Shown piece by piece: positions 16,600 through 25,858 of a stretch of DNA of 35,920 nucleotides. The stretch is from Mediterranea sp. (in: CFB group bacteria) (GTDB taxonomy: Bacteria; Bacteroidota; Bacteroidia; Bacteroidales; Bacteroidaceae). The translations under genes and the position numbers were made by a program. The notes under the pieces were generated by a model, which was given only the letters and a program-made list of their open reading frames with translations, ran no database searches and was not told where the DNA came from. The stretch covers positions 1-35,920 of the forward strand of contig JAISIZ010000100.1 of assembly GCA_031261785.1 (NCBI GenBank), given 5' to 3'. The stretch's first letter is position 1, and the number at the start of each line of letters is the position of its first letter.

Positions 16600-17445
16600 A
16601 TGAAAATAGCAGATACCATCGAGGCGTTGCGGGCGGAATTGTCCGCCCTGCGTTCCTCGGGAAAAACGGTGGGATTGGTGCCCACCATGGGAGCCTTGCA
16701 CGACGGGCATGCCTCATTGGTTAGACGTAGCGTGGAAGAGAACGGCGCCACCGTGGTGAGCGTCTTCGTGAACCCTACGCAGTTCAACGACACGACCGAC
16801 CTGGCGAAATATCCTCGCACGCTCGAGGCGGACTGCCGCCTGCTCGAGGCGTGCGGCGCCACCCTCGTCTTCACCCCCTCGGTGAGCGAGATGTACCCCG
16901 AACCCGATACCCGCAACTTCAGCTTCGCCCCGTTAGACACGGTGATGGAGGGCGCTTTCCGCCCCGGACATTTCAATGGCGTGTGCCAGATCGTGAGCAA
17001 GCTGTTCGACGCCGTGCGTCCCGACAGGGCCTACTTCGGCGAGAAGGATTTCCAGCAGCTGGCCGTCGTGCGCGCCATGACACGGCAGCTGGACTATCCC
17101 ATCGAGGTGATTGGCTGCCCCATCGTGCGCGAGGCCGACGGCCTGGCCATGAGCAGCCGCAACACCCGCCTGTCGGCCTCCGAACGTGAAATAGCCTTAA
17201 ATATTTCCCGTACCTTATTTAAAAGCCGTAACTTCGCGGTCTCCCATACCGTGGGCGCGACGCTCGAGATGGTCCGCACGGCCATAGCCGACACCCCGGG
17301 ATTGCGGTTGGAGTACTTCCAGATTGTCGACGGCGACACGCTCCAACCCATCGCCAACTGGGAAGATACGTCTCGCGCCGTGGGCTGCGTGGCGGTATTC
17401 TGCGGAGACGTTCGCTTGATCGACAACATCAAGTATAGTAATTAG
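16600..17445 (+). CDS. panC: Pantothenate synthetase (pantoate--beta-alanine ligase)
   Basis: 281 residues. It joins pantoate and beta-alanine with ATP to make pantothenate in the coenzyme A pathway. Signature motifs are intact: PTMGALHDGH at 28-37 (HIGH-type nucleotide binding), FVNPTQF at 56-62, YFGEKDFQQL at 145-154 and MSSRN at 184-188 (KMSKS equivalent). The frame extends upstream to 16555, but the ATG at 16600 gives the standard N-terminus MKIADTIEAL. It is followed 41 bp later by panD, whose product supplies beta-alanine, so the pair form a pathway operon. Length is as usual for the family. Confidence 0.96.
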   Translation: MKIADTIEALRAELSALRSSGKTVGLVPTMGALHDGHASLVRRSVEENGATVVSVFVNPTQFNDTTDLAKYPRTLEADCRLLEACGATLVFTPSVSEMYPEPDTRNFSFAPLDTVMEGAFRPGHFNGVCQIVSKLFDAVRPDRAYFGEKDFQQLAVVRAMTRQLDYPIEVIGCPIVREADGLAMSSRNTRLSASEREIALNISRTLFKSRNFAVSHTVGATLEMVRTAIADTPGLRLEYFQIVDGDTLQPIANWEDTSRAVGCVAVFCGDVRLIDNIKYSN

Positions 17446-17486
17446 TGATTAGTGTTTAGCGATTAATAAAATAAGGAGGATACCTT

Positions 17487-17837
17487 ATGATGATAGAAGT
17501 ATTGAAGTCGAAAATTCATTGCGCTCGCGTCACGGAGGCGAATCTGAACTATATGGGCAGCATCACCATCGACGAGGATCTGCTCGACGCCGCCCGCATG
17601 GTGCCCGGGGAGAAGGTGTACATCGCCGACAACAACAACGGCGAACGCTTCGAGACCTATATCATAAAAGGTAAGCGAGGCTCGGGCGAGATTTGCCTCA
17701 ACGGAGCCGCCGCCCGCAAGGTGCAACCCGGCGACATCATCATCATCATGGCTTTCGCCCTGATGGATCCCGAGGAGGCACGGACGTACACGCCCGCGCT
17801 CGTCTTCCCCGACCCCGCCACCAACAAGGTAGTCTGA
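17487..17837 (+). CDS. panD: Aspartate 1-decarboxylase precursor
   Basis: 116 residues. It decarboxylates aspartate to beta-alanine for the ligase encoded just upstream. The self-cleavage site that generates the pyruvoyl group is intact as Gly24-Ser25 in NYMGSITID, at the position usual for PanD. Other conserved parts are the early lysine in [25 protein letters not shown] and [18 protein letters not shown] strong Shine-Dalgarno, AGGAGGA at 17474-17480, precedes the ATG at 17487; a second in-frame ATG directly follows and could also serve. Confidence 0.96.
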   Translation: MMIEVLKSKIHCARVTEANLNYMGSITIDEDLLDAARMVPGEKVYIADNNNGERFETYIIKGKRGSGEICLNGAAARKVQPGDIIIIMAFALMDPEEARTYTPALVFPDPATNKVV

Positions 17838-17969
17838 GGGAAATTAAAAATTGAGAATTGAGAATTAACAAATGATAGTCCGCAAGCGAAGGGATTGGTA
17901 CGTATGGCCAATCTTCTCCTCCAGCGGACTATCATTTTTTAATTCTCAATTCTCAATTTTTAATTTCCC
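17838..17969. repeat. Nested perfect palindrome overlapping the 3' end of the NfnAB-like gene
   Basis: Outer arms of 31 bp (17838-17868 and 17939-17969) are exact reverse complements and contain tandem TTGAGAA units. Inner arms AAATGATAGTCCGC (17870-17883) and its complement (17924-17937) are also perfect. The left arm begins at the base after the panD stop. The right arm covers the last codons and TGA stop of the opposing gene. It probably ends transcription from both sides. AT-rich arms of this type are typical of dispersed intergenic repeats in Bacteroidota, so a mobile origin is likely but not shown here. Confidence 0.75.
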
Positions 17970-20241
17970 TGTCCATCGCCTCCGCCGCCCTCCGTCCGTC
18001 GCCCATGGCGAGTATGACGGTGGCTCCTCCGCGCACGATGTCGCCGCCGGCGAATATCATCGGGATTGACGACTGCATGTCGTCGTCCACCACGATGGTG
18101 CCTTTGCGTCCCAGTTCCAGTCCCTTGATGGAATGGGGGACGATGGGGTTGGGCGAGACGCCCACGCTCACGATGGCCAGGTCGATGTCGATGGTCTCCG
18201 TCGCTCCGGGAATCGGCACGGGGCTGCGTCGGCCCGAGTCGTCAGGCTCTCCCAGTTCCATCTTTTGGAGCACCACTTGCTTCACGCGTCCTTGCTCGTC
18301 GGCGATGTAGGCTATGGGGTTGTGGAGGGTGAGAAATTCCACCCCCTCTTCCTTGGCGTGCTTCACCTCCTCGATGCGGGCGGGCATCTCCTGCTCCGAG
18401 CGCCGGTAGACGATGATGGCCCGTTCGGCACCCAGCCTCCGGGCGGTACGCACGGAATCCATGGCGGTGTTGCCCCCGCCTATCACGGCCACGTTCCTGC
18501 CGAAAGCCACGGGCGTGTCCGAGTCCTCGCTGGCGGCGTCCATCAGGTTGACGCGGGTGAGGTATTCGTTGGACGACATCACGTTGATGAAGTTCTCGCC
18601 GGGTATGCCCATGAAGTTGGGCAGCCCGGCTCCCGAGGCGACGAAGATGCCCTTGAATCCGTCGGCCTTCAGGTCGTCCACACCGATGGTCTTCCCCACG
18701 ATGCAGTCCTTCACGAAGCGCACGCCCATCTTGGAGAGGCTTTCTATCTCCACGTCCACGATCTTGTTGGGCAGTCGGAACTCGGGTATGCCATATTTCA
18801 GCACGCCGCCAATCTCGTGCAGCGCCTCGAAGACGGTGACGTCGTAGCCCAGCTTCGCCATGTCGCCCGCGAAGGCCAGTCCGGCGGGGCCTGACCCTAC
18901 GGCGGCCACCTTGATGCCATTCTTCTTCCCGACCACAGGAACGGAGATGTTTCCGCTCTCCCGCTCGTAGTCGGCGGCGAAGCGTTCGAGGTAGCCGATG
19001 GCCACCGCCGGCCCGTTCATCTTCAGGTGTATGCACCTGGCCTCGCACTGCTTCTCCTGGGGGCACACCCGTCCGCACACGGCGGGCAGGGCGCTGGTCT
19101 CCTTCAGTGTCTTCGCGGCGTCGAGAAACTCGCCCAGCTCGATGTGCTTGATGAATCGGGGGATGTCGATGCCCACGGGGCACCCCTCCATGCAGCCGGG
19201 GTTGGCGCAGTCGAGACAGCGTCGGGCCTCGGTCGTGGCCAGCTCGGCCGTCAGTCCGAGGTTGACTTCCTCCTTGCGGCTACGCGAACGATACTCGGGG
19301 TCGAGTTCGGGCATCAGCACGCGGGGTATGGCGGCTCGTTGCCTGGGCTTCAGGGCTTGGCGCAGCTCCTTCCTCCAGGCGGCGTCGCGGCTCTTGGCAT
19401 CGGTCTCCCTGGCGCCCTCGCACGCCCGCTCGAAGCGTCGCATCTCGTTTTGTTCGGCGCTCTTGAAGGCGCCCATCCGCTTCAGCATCTCGTCGAAGTC
19501 CACCTGGTGTCCGTCGAACTCGGGGCCATCCACGCAGACGAACCGGGTCTTCCCGCCCACCGTCACGCGGCAGGCTCCGCACATGCCGGTGCCGTCCACC
19601 ATGATGGTATTCAGCGACACGTCGGTGGGGATGTCGTACTTCTTGGTGAGCAGGCAGACAAACTTCATCATCACGGGCGGCCCGATGGCGAAGCATTTGT
19701 CCACCGTCTCGCGCCGGATCACCTCCTCCACGCCGGCCGTCACCAATCCTTTCCGGCCGTACGAGCCATCGTCGGTCATCACAATTACCTCGTCGGCGCA
19801 GGCGCGCGTCTCCTCCTCGAGGATGATCAGCTCCTTGGTACGTCCGGCCAGCACGGCCACCACGCGGTTGCCGGCCGCCTTCAGCGCCTGCACGATGGGG
19901 TACATGGGCGCTATGCCCACTCCTCCCCCGGCGCATACCACGGTGCCGAAGCGTTCGATGCGCGTGGCCTGTCCCAGCGGGCCTACCACGTCGGTGATCT
20001 CCTCGCCCTCGTTCAGCTCACAGAGGCGGGCCGACGACAGTCCCACTTCCTGCACCACCAGCGTGATGGTGCCCCTGCCCACGTCGGCGTCGGCGATGGT
20101 AAGCGGCATGCGCTCTCCTTTCTCGCCTACGCGTACGATGACGAAATGTCCCGCCTTGCGCGACTTGGCAATGAGCGGCGCCTCTATCTCGAACTTGAAA
20201 ACCTTCTCGGAGAGGCGTTCCTTGCGGATAATCTTATTCAT
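17953..20241 (-). CDS. NfnAB-like fusion: ferredoxin-NADP reductase subunit plus GltD-like NADPH oxidoreductase
   Basis: 762 residues made of two fused halves. The first (about 1-270) is an FAD/NAD-binding module of the PyrK/NfnA type with GGGVGIAPMYP at 105-114 and a [2Fe-2S] site (Cys221, Cys224, Cys236). The second (about 330-762) is GltD/NfnB-like: two Cys clusters for [4Fe-4S] (342, 345, 350, 354 and 389, 393, 399, 403), an FAD loop VGSGPAGLAFAG, and an NADPH loop VIGGGNTAMDS. Separate NfnA and NfnB subunits form the electron-bifurcating NADH-dependent ferredoxin:NADP oxidoreductase; a fused form is often annotated as glutamate synthase small subunit. No large GltB subunit is nearby, which favours an Nfn-like role. 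The gene starts 18 bp after serS and its last codons lie in a repeat arm. Confidence 0.88.
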   Translation of the reverse strand: MNKIIRKERLSEKVFKFEIEAPLIAKSRKAGHFVIVRVGEKGERMPLTIADADVGRGTITLVVQEVGLSSARLCELNEGEEITDVVGPLGQATRIERFGTVVCAGGGVGIAPMYPIVQALKAAGNRVVAVLAGRTKELIILEEETRACADEVIVMTDDGSYGRKGLVTAGVEEVIRRETVDKCFAIGPPVMMKFVCLLTKKYDIPTDVSLNTIMVDGTGMCGACRVTVGGKTRFVCVDGPEFDGHQVDFDEMLKRMGAFKSAEQNEMRRFERACEGARETDAKSRDAAWRKELRQALKPRQRAAIPRVLMPELDPEYRSRSRKEEVNLGLTAELATTEARRCLDCANPGCMEGCPVGIDIPRFIKHIELGEFLDAAKTLKETSALPAVCGRVCPQEKQCEARCIHLKMNGPAVAIGYLERFAADYERESGNISVPVVGKKNGIKVAAVGSGPAGLAFAGDMAKLGYDVTVFEALHEIGGVLKYGIPEFRLPNKIVDVEIESLSKMGVRFVKDCIVGKTIGVDDLKADGFKGIFVASGAGLPNFMGIPGENFINVMSSNEYLTRVNLMDAASEDSDTPVAFGRNVAVIGGGNTAMDSVRTARRLGAERAIIVYRRSEQEMPARIEEVKHAKEEGVEFLTLHNPIAYIADEQGRVKQVVLQKMELGEPDDSGRRSPVPIPGATETIDIDLAIVSVGVSPNPIVPHSIKGLELGRKGTIVVDDDMQSSIPMIFAGGDIVRGGATVILAMGDGRRAAEAMDREIKN

Positions 20242-20259
20242 GGCGTTTCCGTGCTCCCC

Positions 20260-21534
20260 CTAATCTATCCTTTCGAAGCCGCAGTACGGCACCAACGCCT
20301 TGGGGACGCGTATGCCTTCGGGCGTCTGGTTGTTCTCGAGCAGGGCGGCCACGATGCGGGGCAGCGCCAGGGCGGAGCCGTTGAGCGTGTGGCATAGCTC
20401 GGTCTTTTTCTCGGCGGTGCGGTAGCGGCACTTCAGGCGATTGGCCTGATAGGTGTCGAAGTTGGACACGGAGCTGACCTCCAGCCAGCGTTTCTGCGCC
20501 TCGGAGTAGACCTCGAAGTCGAAGCAGAGGGCGGCGGTGAAACTCATGTCGCCTCCGCAGAGGCGCAGGATGCGATAGGGCAGTTCCAGCTTCTTGAGCA
20601 GTCCCTCCACGTGGTCGAGCATCTCCTGGTGCGACTGTTTCGAGTGTTCGGGCTTGTCGACGCGCACCAGTTCCACCTTCGAGAACTCGTGCAGGCGGTT
20701 CAGCCCCCGCACGTCCTTGCCGTACGAGCCGGCCTCGCGCCGGAAACACTCGGTGTAGGCACAGTTCTTGATGGGCAGTTGCTTCTCGTCGATGATGACG
20801 TCGCGATAGATGTTCGTCACCGGCACCTCGGCGGTGGGGATGAGGTAGAGGTCGTCCTGCTGGCAGTGGTACATCTGTCCCTCCTTGTCGGGCAGTTGCC
20901 CGGTGCCGTATCCCGAGTCGGCGTTCACCACGGCGGGCGGCATAATCTCGGTGTATCCCGAGGCCTGCGCCTCGTCGAGGAAGAAGTTGATGAGGGCGCG
21001 TTGCAGGCGTGCCCCCTTACCTTTATATATAGGGAATCCGGCGCCGGTAATCTTCACGCCGAGGTCGAAGTCGATGAGGTCGTATTTCTTCGCCAGCTCC
21101 CAGTGGGGTAGCGCGTCCTTGGGCAGCTCGGTCTCCATGCCTCCCATCTTCTCCACCACGTTGTCCTCGGCGCCAGCTCCCTCGGGCACGCTGTCGTAGG
21201 GTACGTTGGGGATGGTGTAGAGCAAGGCTTGCAGCTCGTCGGAGACCTTTCCCATGGCCACCTCCAGCTCCGCCACCGCGGCTTTCAGCGTCAGCACCTT
21301 GGCGCGTGCCGCCTCGGCGTCAGCCTTCTGGCCCTCCTTCATCAGCTGCCCGATGGACCGCGAGAGGCTGTTCACCTCGGCCAGGTTGTTGTCCAGCACG
21401 CTCTGCGTGCCCCGTCTTTTCTCATTGAGGGCCAGCACCTGCTCTACCGATTCGCGGGCACCTTTGAAATGCTTCTTTTCCAGTCCGCGTATCACGGCCT
21501 CCTTGTCTTCTGTAATCTGTTTAATGGTAAGCAT
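20260..21534 (-). CDS. serS: Seryl-tRNA synthetase
   Basis: 424 residues, normal for the bacterial type. An N-terminal antiparallel coiled coil (about 1-110; [20 protein letters not shown]) binds the long arm of tRNA-Ser. The class II catalytic core shows motif 1 around [15 protein letters not shown], motif 2 with [20 protein letters not shown], and motif 3 with [19 protein letters not shown]. It charges tRNA-Ser with serine in the cytoplasm. It lies downstream of rpmA with a terminator between them, so it probably has its own promoter, although no TAnnTTTG match was seen in the gap. The NfnAB-like gene follows at 18 bp and may be co-transcribed. Confidence 0.97.
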   Translation of the reverse strand: MLTIKQITEDKEAVIRGLEKKHFKGARESVEQVLALNEKRRGTQSVLDNNLAEVNSLSRSIGQLMKEGQKADAEAARAKVLTLKAAVAELEVAMGKVSDELQALLYTIPNVPYDSVPEGAGAEDNVVEKMGGMETELPKDALPHWELAKKYDLIDFDLGVKITGAGFPIYKGKGARLQRALINFFLDEAQASGYTEIMPPAVVNADSGYGTGQLPDKEGQMYHCQQDDLYLIPTAEVPVTNIYRDVIIDEKQLPIKNCAYTECFRREAGSYGKDVRGLNRLHEFSKVELVRVDKPEHSKQSHQEMLDHVEGLLKKLELPYRILRLCGGDMSFTAALCFDFEVYSEAQKRWLEVSSVSNFDTYQANRLKCRYRTAEKKTELCHTLNGSALALPRIVAALLENNQTPEGIRVPKALVPYCGFERID

Positions 21535-21565
21535 ATCTATCTGTTGTTTGTTTCATACTGGATGC

Positions 21566-21607
21566 GAAAAACAAAGAAAGGAGACGCAATCGCCCGATCG
21601 CATCTCC
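21566..21607 (-). terminator. Rho-independent terminator after rpmA
   Basis: On the minus strand GGAGATGCGATCG (from 21607) and CGATTGCGTCTCC (to 21580) form a 13-base-pair stem with one G-T pair and a two-base loop, followed by TTTCTTTGTTTTT. It would end the rplU-rpmA transcript before serS. Confidence 0.75.
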
Positions 21608-21634
21608 TTTTCTCCTGATTATTTCCGGGCGTGG

Positions 21635-21898
21635 TTACGCTTCTTCGGCCGGAATCACGGAGACATATCTCCGGTCCTCCCTGCCTACCTTGAAGTTCAC
21701 CGTCCCGTCTACCAAGGCGAAGAGGGTGTGGTCCTTGCCCATGCCGATGTTCCGGCCGGGAAAAAACTCCGTGCCCCGCTGGCGGATGATGATGTTTCCC
21801 GCCTTGCACTTCTCGCCTCCGAATATTTTCACGCCTAATCGCTTGCTTTCCGATTCGCGGCCGTTCTTCGAACTGCCGACACCTTTTTTATGTGCCAT
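21635..21898 (-). CDS. rpmA: Large ribosomal subunit protein bL27
   Basis: 87 residues. The N-terminus [20 protein letters not shown] is the classic bL27 start without the cleaved extension seen in Firmicutes, followed by [20 protein letters not shown] and [20 protein letters not shown]. The flexible N-terminus reaches the peptidyl transferase centre. It follows rplU by 24 bp, the common bacterial order. Confidence 0.97.
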   Translation of the reverse strand: MAHKKGVGSSKNGRESESKRLGVKIFGGEKCKAGNIIIRQRGTEFFPGRNIGMGKDHTLFALVDGTVNFKVGREDRRYVSVIPAEEA

Positions 21899-21922
21899 TT
21901 TCTTCTTCCTTTCTTTAAATGA

Positions 21923-22240
21923 TTAAGCCACTACTTCCTTGATCGTTAACTCGGTGAACTGCTGACGGTGACCGTTCAGCTTGCGGTGTCCTTTCCTTCT
22001 TTTCTTGTGGAACACCAGCACTTTGTCGCCTTTCACTAACGGCGACACCACTTCGCATACCACCTTGGCTCCCGCTATGGTAGGCACGCCTACGGTAACG
22101 TTGCCATCATTGTCTACCAACAATACCTTCTCGAACTCCACTGTCGCTCCGCCTTCGGCGCCTTGGATGTGGTGAACGAAAAGTTTCTTCCCGGCCTCTG
22201 CCTTGAACTGCTGGCCGTTGATTTCTACAATCGCGTACAT
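21923..22240 (-). CDS. rplU: Large ribosomal subunit protein bL21
   Basis: 105 residues starting [20 protein letters not shown], the usual bL21 start. The basic C-terminal block ([20 protein letters not shown]) contacts 23S rRNA. It is the first gene of the rplU-rpmA operon. Confidence 0.97.
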   Translation of the reverse strand: MYAIVEINGQQFKAEAGKKLFVHHIQGAEGGATVEFEKVLLVDNDGNVTVGVPTIAGAKVVCEVVSPLVKGDKVLVFHKKRRKGHRKLNGHRQQFTELTIKEVVA

Positions 22241-22328
22241 GAATATAAACTTGTATAAGTTAGCTCCGGCGGGTGGCTCTTAATCACTTAAGACGCTCTT
22301 CTCGAACCCGTTGCGGAATAATCGGGCA

Positions 22329-22336
22329 CAAAAGTA
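22329..22336 (-). promoter_or_regulatory. -7 box for rplU-rpmA
   Basis: The minus strand reads TACTTTTG, an exact TAnnTTTG match. It implies a leader of about 80 bases before the rplU ATG. That leader contains a small hairpin (TCTTAA, loop, TTAAGA, at 22278-22293). From 22337 to 22561 I see nothing recognisable. Confidence 0.6.
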
Positions 22337-22561
22337 TGGTTTTCCAACGAGGCGCGCAAGCGTTCGCCCGGCTTTTTTCCTCCCTGAACCAATTTTTCCA
22401 CCACAGAGCACACAGCGCTTCACCGAGTTTTCTATCCGGGGGATGAAGCACGGCCGGCTTGGGGGTCGTTCGCTGCCGTGACCTTTTCAGATGCGCCCTC
22501 TTCGCGCGACGCTATTCACGAGGAGCGCGCAAGGCCATTGGATACGCCCTTTCGGGCAACC

Positions 22562-22623
22562 ATGTTACCTCTTCAAAAGCTTTTGTAACATCAGTGAATC
22601 GCTAACGCAACATCTTGTAACAT
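22562..22623. promoter_or_regulatory. Candidate operator upstream of the xylan PUL
   Basis: ATGTTAC at 22562-22568 is inverted relative to GTAACAT at 22585-22591, which recurs as GTAACAT at 22617-22623. The two direct copies of TTGTAACAT (22583 and 22615) are 32 bp apart, about three helical turns. A 12-bp palindrome CAAAAGCTTTTG (22574-22585) sits between the inverted pair. The block ends 29 bp before the -7 box. This layout fits binding by a dimeric activator, such as a hybrid two-component regulator, but no regulator gene is in the window. Confidence 0.5.
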
Positions 22624-22652
22624 AGATACACCGCTACTGAAAACATATCCCG

Positions 22653-22660
22653 TACATTTG
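22653..22660 (+). promoter_or_regulatory. -7 box of the xylan PUL
   Basis: TACATTTG matches TAnnTTTG, 45 bases before the susC ATG at 22706. No TTTG is found near -33, which fits a promoter that needs an activator. Confidence 0.6.
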
Positions 22661-22705
22661 CTCCCAGAATTCACCTTATATTATCTAAATACTTAATTAA
22701 AGGCA

Positions 22706-25700
22706 ATGAAGAATAGGATAAAGCAATTCACGCGGTCGGCGTATCTCTGCCTGTTCATGCTCCTCGCCTCGCTATCGGCGACGGCACAGAACATCACGGT
22801 GCGGGGTACAGTAGTCGACGGGAACGGGGAATCCATCATTGGAGCCTCTGTCCGCCTTAAAGGGAATGATGCCATGGGTACGATCACCGACTTTGACGGG
22901 CACTTCACGTTGAGCAACGTGCCGGTCGGGTCGACCATCGTCGTGTCATTCATAGGCATGCAGACGCAAGAAGTCAGGACGACTTCCAGCGGTAACCTTA
23001 AAATCACTATGGCAGAAGACTCCGAGCTTCTCGACGAAGTGGTAGTGGTTGGCTTCGGCCAACAAAAAAAGGAGAGTGTGGTGGGCGCCATCGCCCAGAC
23101 CACGGCCAAGGTGCTCGAACGCACCGGCGGTGTATCCAGCTTGGGACAGGCGCTCACCGGTAACCTGCCGGGCGTGGTGACCATGACTACCACCGGAAAG
23201 CCGGGCGAGGAAGACCCGCAGATCACCATCCGTGGCGTAAGCTCATGGAACAACAGTGACCCGTTGATCCTCGTCGACGGTATCGAACGCCCGATGAGCG
23301 GCGTCGACATCAACTCCGTGGCCACCATCTCCGTGCTCAAGGACGCCTCCGCCACCGCCGTGTTCGGCGTACGCGGCGCCAACGGCGTTATCCTCATCAC
23401 CACCAAGCGTGGAGCCGAGGGACGGGCCAACATCAACATCAACGCCAGCACCACGCTGAAGACCTATTCCAAGCTGCCCGAGCTGATGGACGCGTACGAC
23501 TCGTACAAGCTGCGCAACACCGTCATCGAGCATGAGCTGGGTACCGCGCCCAACGGCTGGAGCTACTACCAGCCGCAGGCCATCATGAACAAGTACCGCT
23601 ACCCCGCCAACCTCGAGGAGTTCGAGCGTTACCCCAACGTGGATTGGGTCGACGAGTTGCTCAAGGACGTGGCCATGTCGTACAACGCCAACGTCAACGT
23701 GTCGGGCGGAACGAGCTTCGTGAAGTACTTCGCCAGCGTCGACTACCAGCACGAGGGCGACATCTACAAGAAGATCGACAGCGGACGCGGCTACCAGCCG
23801 GGATTCGTCTACGACCGCATCAACGTGCGTAGCAACCTCGACTTCGACCTGACGAAAACCACCAAGCTGCACGTCAACCTCTCCGGTTCGCACGCCGTGT
23901 CGAAGGGACGCGGAATGACCTATTCGGGTGACGGCGAGAACCTTGTCTGGGCCGCCTTCTACGGTATCGCGCCCGACGCGTTTCGCCCGCGTTACAGCGA
24001 CGGCACCTTCGGCTACTACCGTCCACAACCCACGCAGGCGGCGCAGAACTCCATGGAGTCGCTGGCCGTGAGCGGCATCAGCTACAATACCGTGGACAGG
24101 CTCAACACCGACTTCACGCTCGAACAGGACCTGAGCTTCATCACCAAGGGCCTCTCCATACAGGGCCGACTGGCGTTCGACAACGCTTTCCAGGAAGCGA
24201 ACCGCGGCGTGGACGACATGAACGACAACGAGGCCAACCTCCACAAGTGGATCGACCCCGACACGGGACAGTCGTACACCGACGTCACCATTGACGCCGT
24301 CAACCGATGGGACTTCAAGAACAACAACGCGTGGGCCGCAAGTGCCGGTGCGATGAACGACTGGGCGACCTACCGACGTACCAACTACTCCCTGCAGCTC
24401 AACTATGCCCGCACCTTCGGCCTCCACTCGGTGGGCGCCATGGGCAACTTCAGCCGCGAGGAGTTCGCCACGGGAAGCATGGAACCGTTCTATAGAGAGA
24501 ACTGGGTGTTCCGCGCCACGTACGACTACGGCAAGCGTTACCTCCTGGAATACAACGGCGCCTACAACGGCTCCGAGAAGTTCGCTCCCGAATACCGCTT
24601 CGCCTTCTTCCAGTCGGGCGCCCTCGGATGGGTGGTGACCGAAGAGCCTTGGTTCAAGAAGCTCAACCTGAAGTGGATCGACTACCTCAAGTTCCGCGGC
24701 TCCTACGGTGAGATAGGCGACGACAACATCAACGGCCGCTGGCTCTTCATGGACACGTGGAGCTATGGCGGAGCCATCTGGCAAGGCCTCGATGGCGAGT
24801 GGGGCAACCGTGCCACGAGTCCGTACCAATATTACCAGCAGTCGCAGGTGGGTAACCCCAACGTACGCTGGGAGGTAGCCACCAAGATGGACGTGGCTAT
24901 GGAATTCGGCTTCCTCGGCATATTCACCGGTTCGGTGGACTTCTTCAGCGAGAAGCGCAAGGACATCCTCCTCGCCGGTGCCGACCGATCCGTACCTTCT
25001 TATTATGGCGCCACCGCCCCGACGGCCAACCTCGGACAGGTGGACAGCAAGGGCTACGAGATAGAGCTGCGCTGGAACAAGATGCTCAACCGCGACTGGC
25101 GCTTATGGGGTAACGCCTCGTACACGCACGCCACGAACAAGGTCAAGTTCGCCGACGACCCGCAACTCATGCCCGACTACCAGAAGACAGCCGGCAAGGC
25201 CATCAACCAGACCAATTCGTACGTGGACAAGGGCTACTACAACAACTGGGACGAGCTGTACGGCAGTACGTCGCACGACGGCCTCGACGAGAACCGTATG
25301 CCGGGCAACTACCTCATACTCGACTACGACGCCGACGGTATCATCTCCACGTTCGACAACATCCCCTACGGATTCACCGGCGTGCCGCAGAATACCCTCA
25401 ACGCGCAAATCGGCGTCGACTGGAAGGGATGGAGCTTCTTCGTGCAGTTCTATGGCGTGAACAACGTCACCCGCTACGTCGGCCTCACGAGCTTGGGTGG
25501 TATCCGCAACACGGCCTTCGACGAAGGCTCGTACTGGTCGAAAGACAATATGAACGCCGACGTGCCCCTGCCGCGCTGGAACGCGCAGGCCAGTGCCTTC
25601 ACCAACGGCACCCGCTACCTGTACGACGGATCCTACCTCCGCCTGAAGTACGCCGAGCTGTCGTACACCTTCGACAACTCCAGCTGGATCAAGAAGATCG

Positions 25701-25846
25701 GGCTGAACAGCCTCAAGCTGTTCGCCAACGGCAACAACCTCTTCTTGTGGACGAAAATGCCCGACGACCGCGAATCGAATACCGGCGGCAACACCGCCTA
25801 TCCTACGCCGAGACGCTACAACCTGGGCTTGAGAATAACGCTATAA
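22706..25846 (+). CDS. SusC/RagA-type TonB-dependent outer-membrane transporter
   Basis: 1,046 residues. A signal peptide ends at ATAQ (28). A carboxypeptidase-D-like regulatory domain follows (30-104, VRGTVVDGNGESIIGASV), then the TonB box DEVVVVGFG (110-118), the plug (to about 235, with LKDASATAVFGVRGANGVIL), and a long beta-barrel ending in RRYNLGLRITL with a terminal hydrophobic beta-signal. It would import oligosaccharides across the outer membrane together with the SusD-like lipoprotein encoded 12 bp downstream, driven by TonB. As the first gene of a locus ending in a GH10 xylanase, its likely substrates are xylo-oligosaccharides. Confidence 0.95.
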   Translation: MKNRIKQFTRSAYLCLFMLLASLSATAQNITVRGTVVDGNGESIIGASVRLKGNDAMGTITDFDGHFTLSNVPVGSTIVVSFIGMQTQEVRTTSSGNLKITMAEDSELLDEVVVVGFGQQKKESVVGAIAQTTAKVLERTGGVSSLGQALTGNLPGVVTMTTTGKPGEEDPQITIRGVSSWNNSDPLILVDGIERPMSGVDINSVATISVLKDASATAVFGVRGANGVILITTKRGAEGRANININASTTLKTYSKLPELMDAYDSYKLRNTVIEHELGTAPNGWSYYQPQAIMNKYRYPANLEEFERYPNVDWVDELLKDVAMSYNANVNVSGGTSFVKYFASVDYQHEGDIYKKIDSGRGYQPGFVYDRINVRSNLDFDLTKTTKLHVNLSGSHAVSKGRGMTYSGDGENLVWAAFYGIAPDAFRPRYSDGTFGYYRPQPTQAAQNSMESLAVSGISYNTVDRLNTDFTLEQDLSFITKGLSIQGRLAFDNAFQEANRGVDDMNDNEANLHKWIDPDTGQSYTDVTIDAVNRWDFKNNNAWAASAGAMNDWATYRRTNYSLQLNYARTFGLHSVGAMGNFSREEFATGSMEPFYRENWVFRATYDYGKRYLLEYNGAYNGSEKFAPEYRFAFFQSGALGWVVTEEPWFKKLNLKWIDYLKFRGSYGEIGDDNINGRWLFMDTWSYGGAIWQGLDGEWGNRATSPYQYYQQSQVGNPNVRWEVATKMDVAMEFGFLGIFTGSVDFFSEKRKDILLAGADRSVPSYYGATAPTANLGQVDSKGYEIELRWNKMLNRDWRLWGNASYTHATNKVKFADDPQLMPDYQKTAGKAINQTNSYVDKGYYNNWDELYGSTSHDGLDENRMPGNYLILDYDADGIISTFDNIPYGFTGVPQNTLNAQIGVDWKGWSFFVQFYGVNNVTRYVGLTSLGGIRNTAFDEGSYWSKDNMNADVPLPRWNAQASAFTNGTRYLYDGSYLRLKYAELSYTFDNSSWIKKIGLNSLKLFANGNNLFLWTKMPDDRESNTGGNTAYPTPRRYNLGLRITL

Positions 25847-25858
25847 TCTGAGTACACA

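Noticed and set aside
18998..20397. Two long overlapping plus-strand frames
   Set aside because: Both are antisense to the NfnAB-like fusion, which has intact Cys clusters and dinucleotide motifs on the minus strand.
23243..24829. Open frame of 528 codons on the minus strand
   Set aside because: Antisense to the first susC gene; no domain, no signal and no ribosome binding site.
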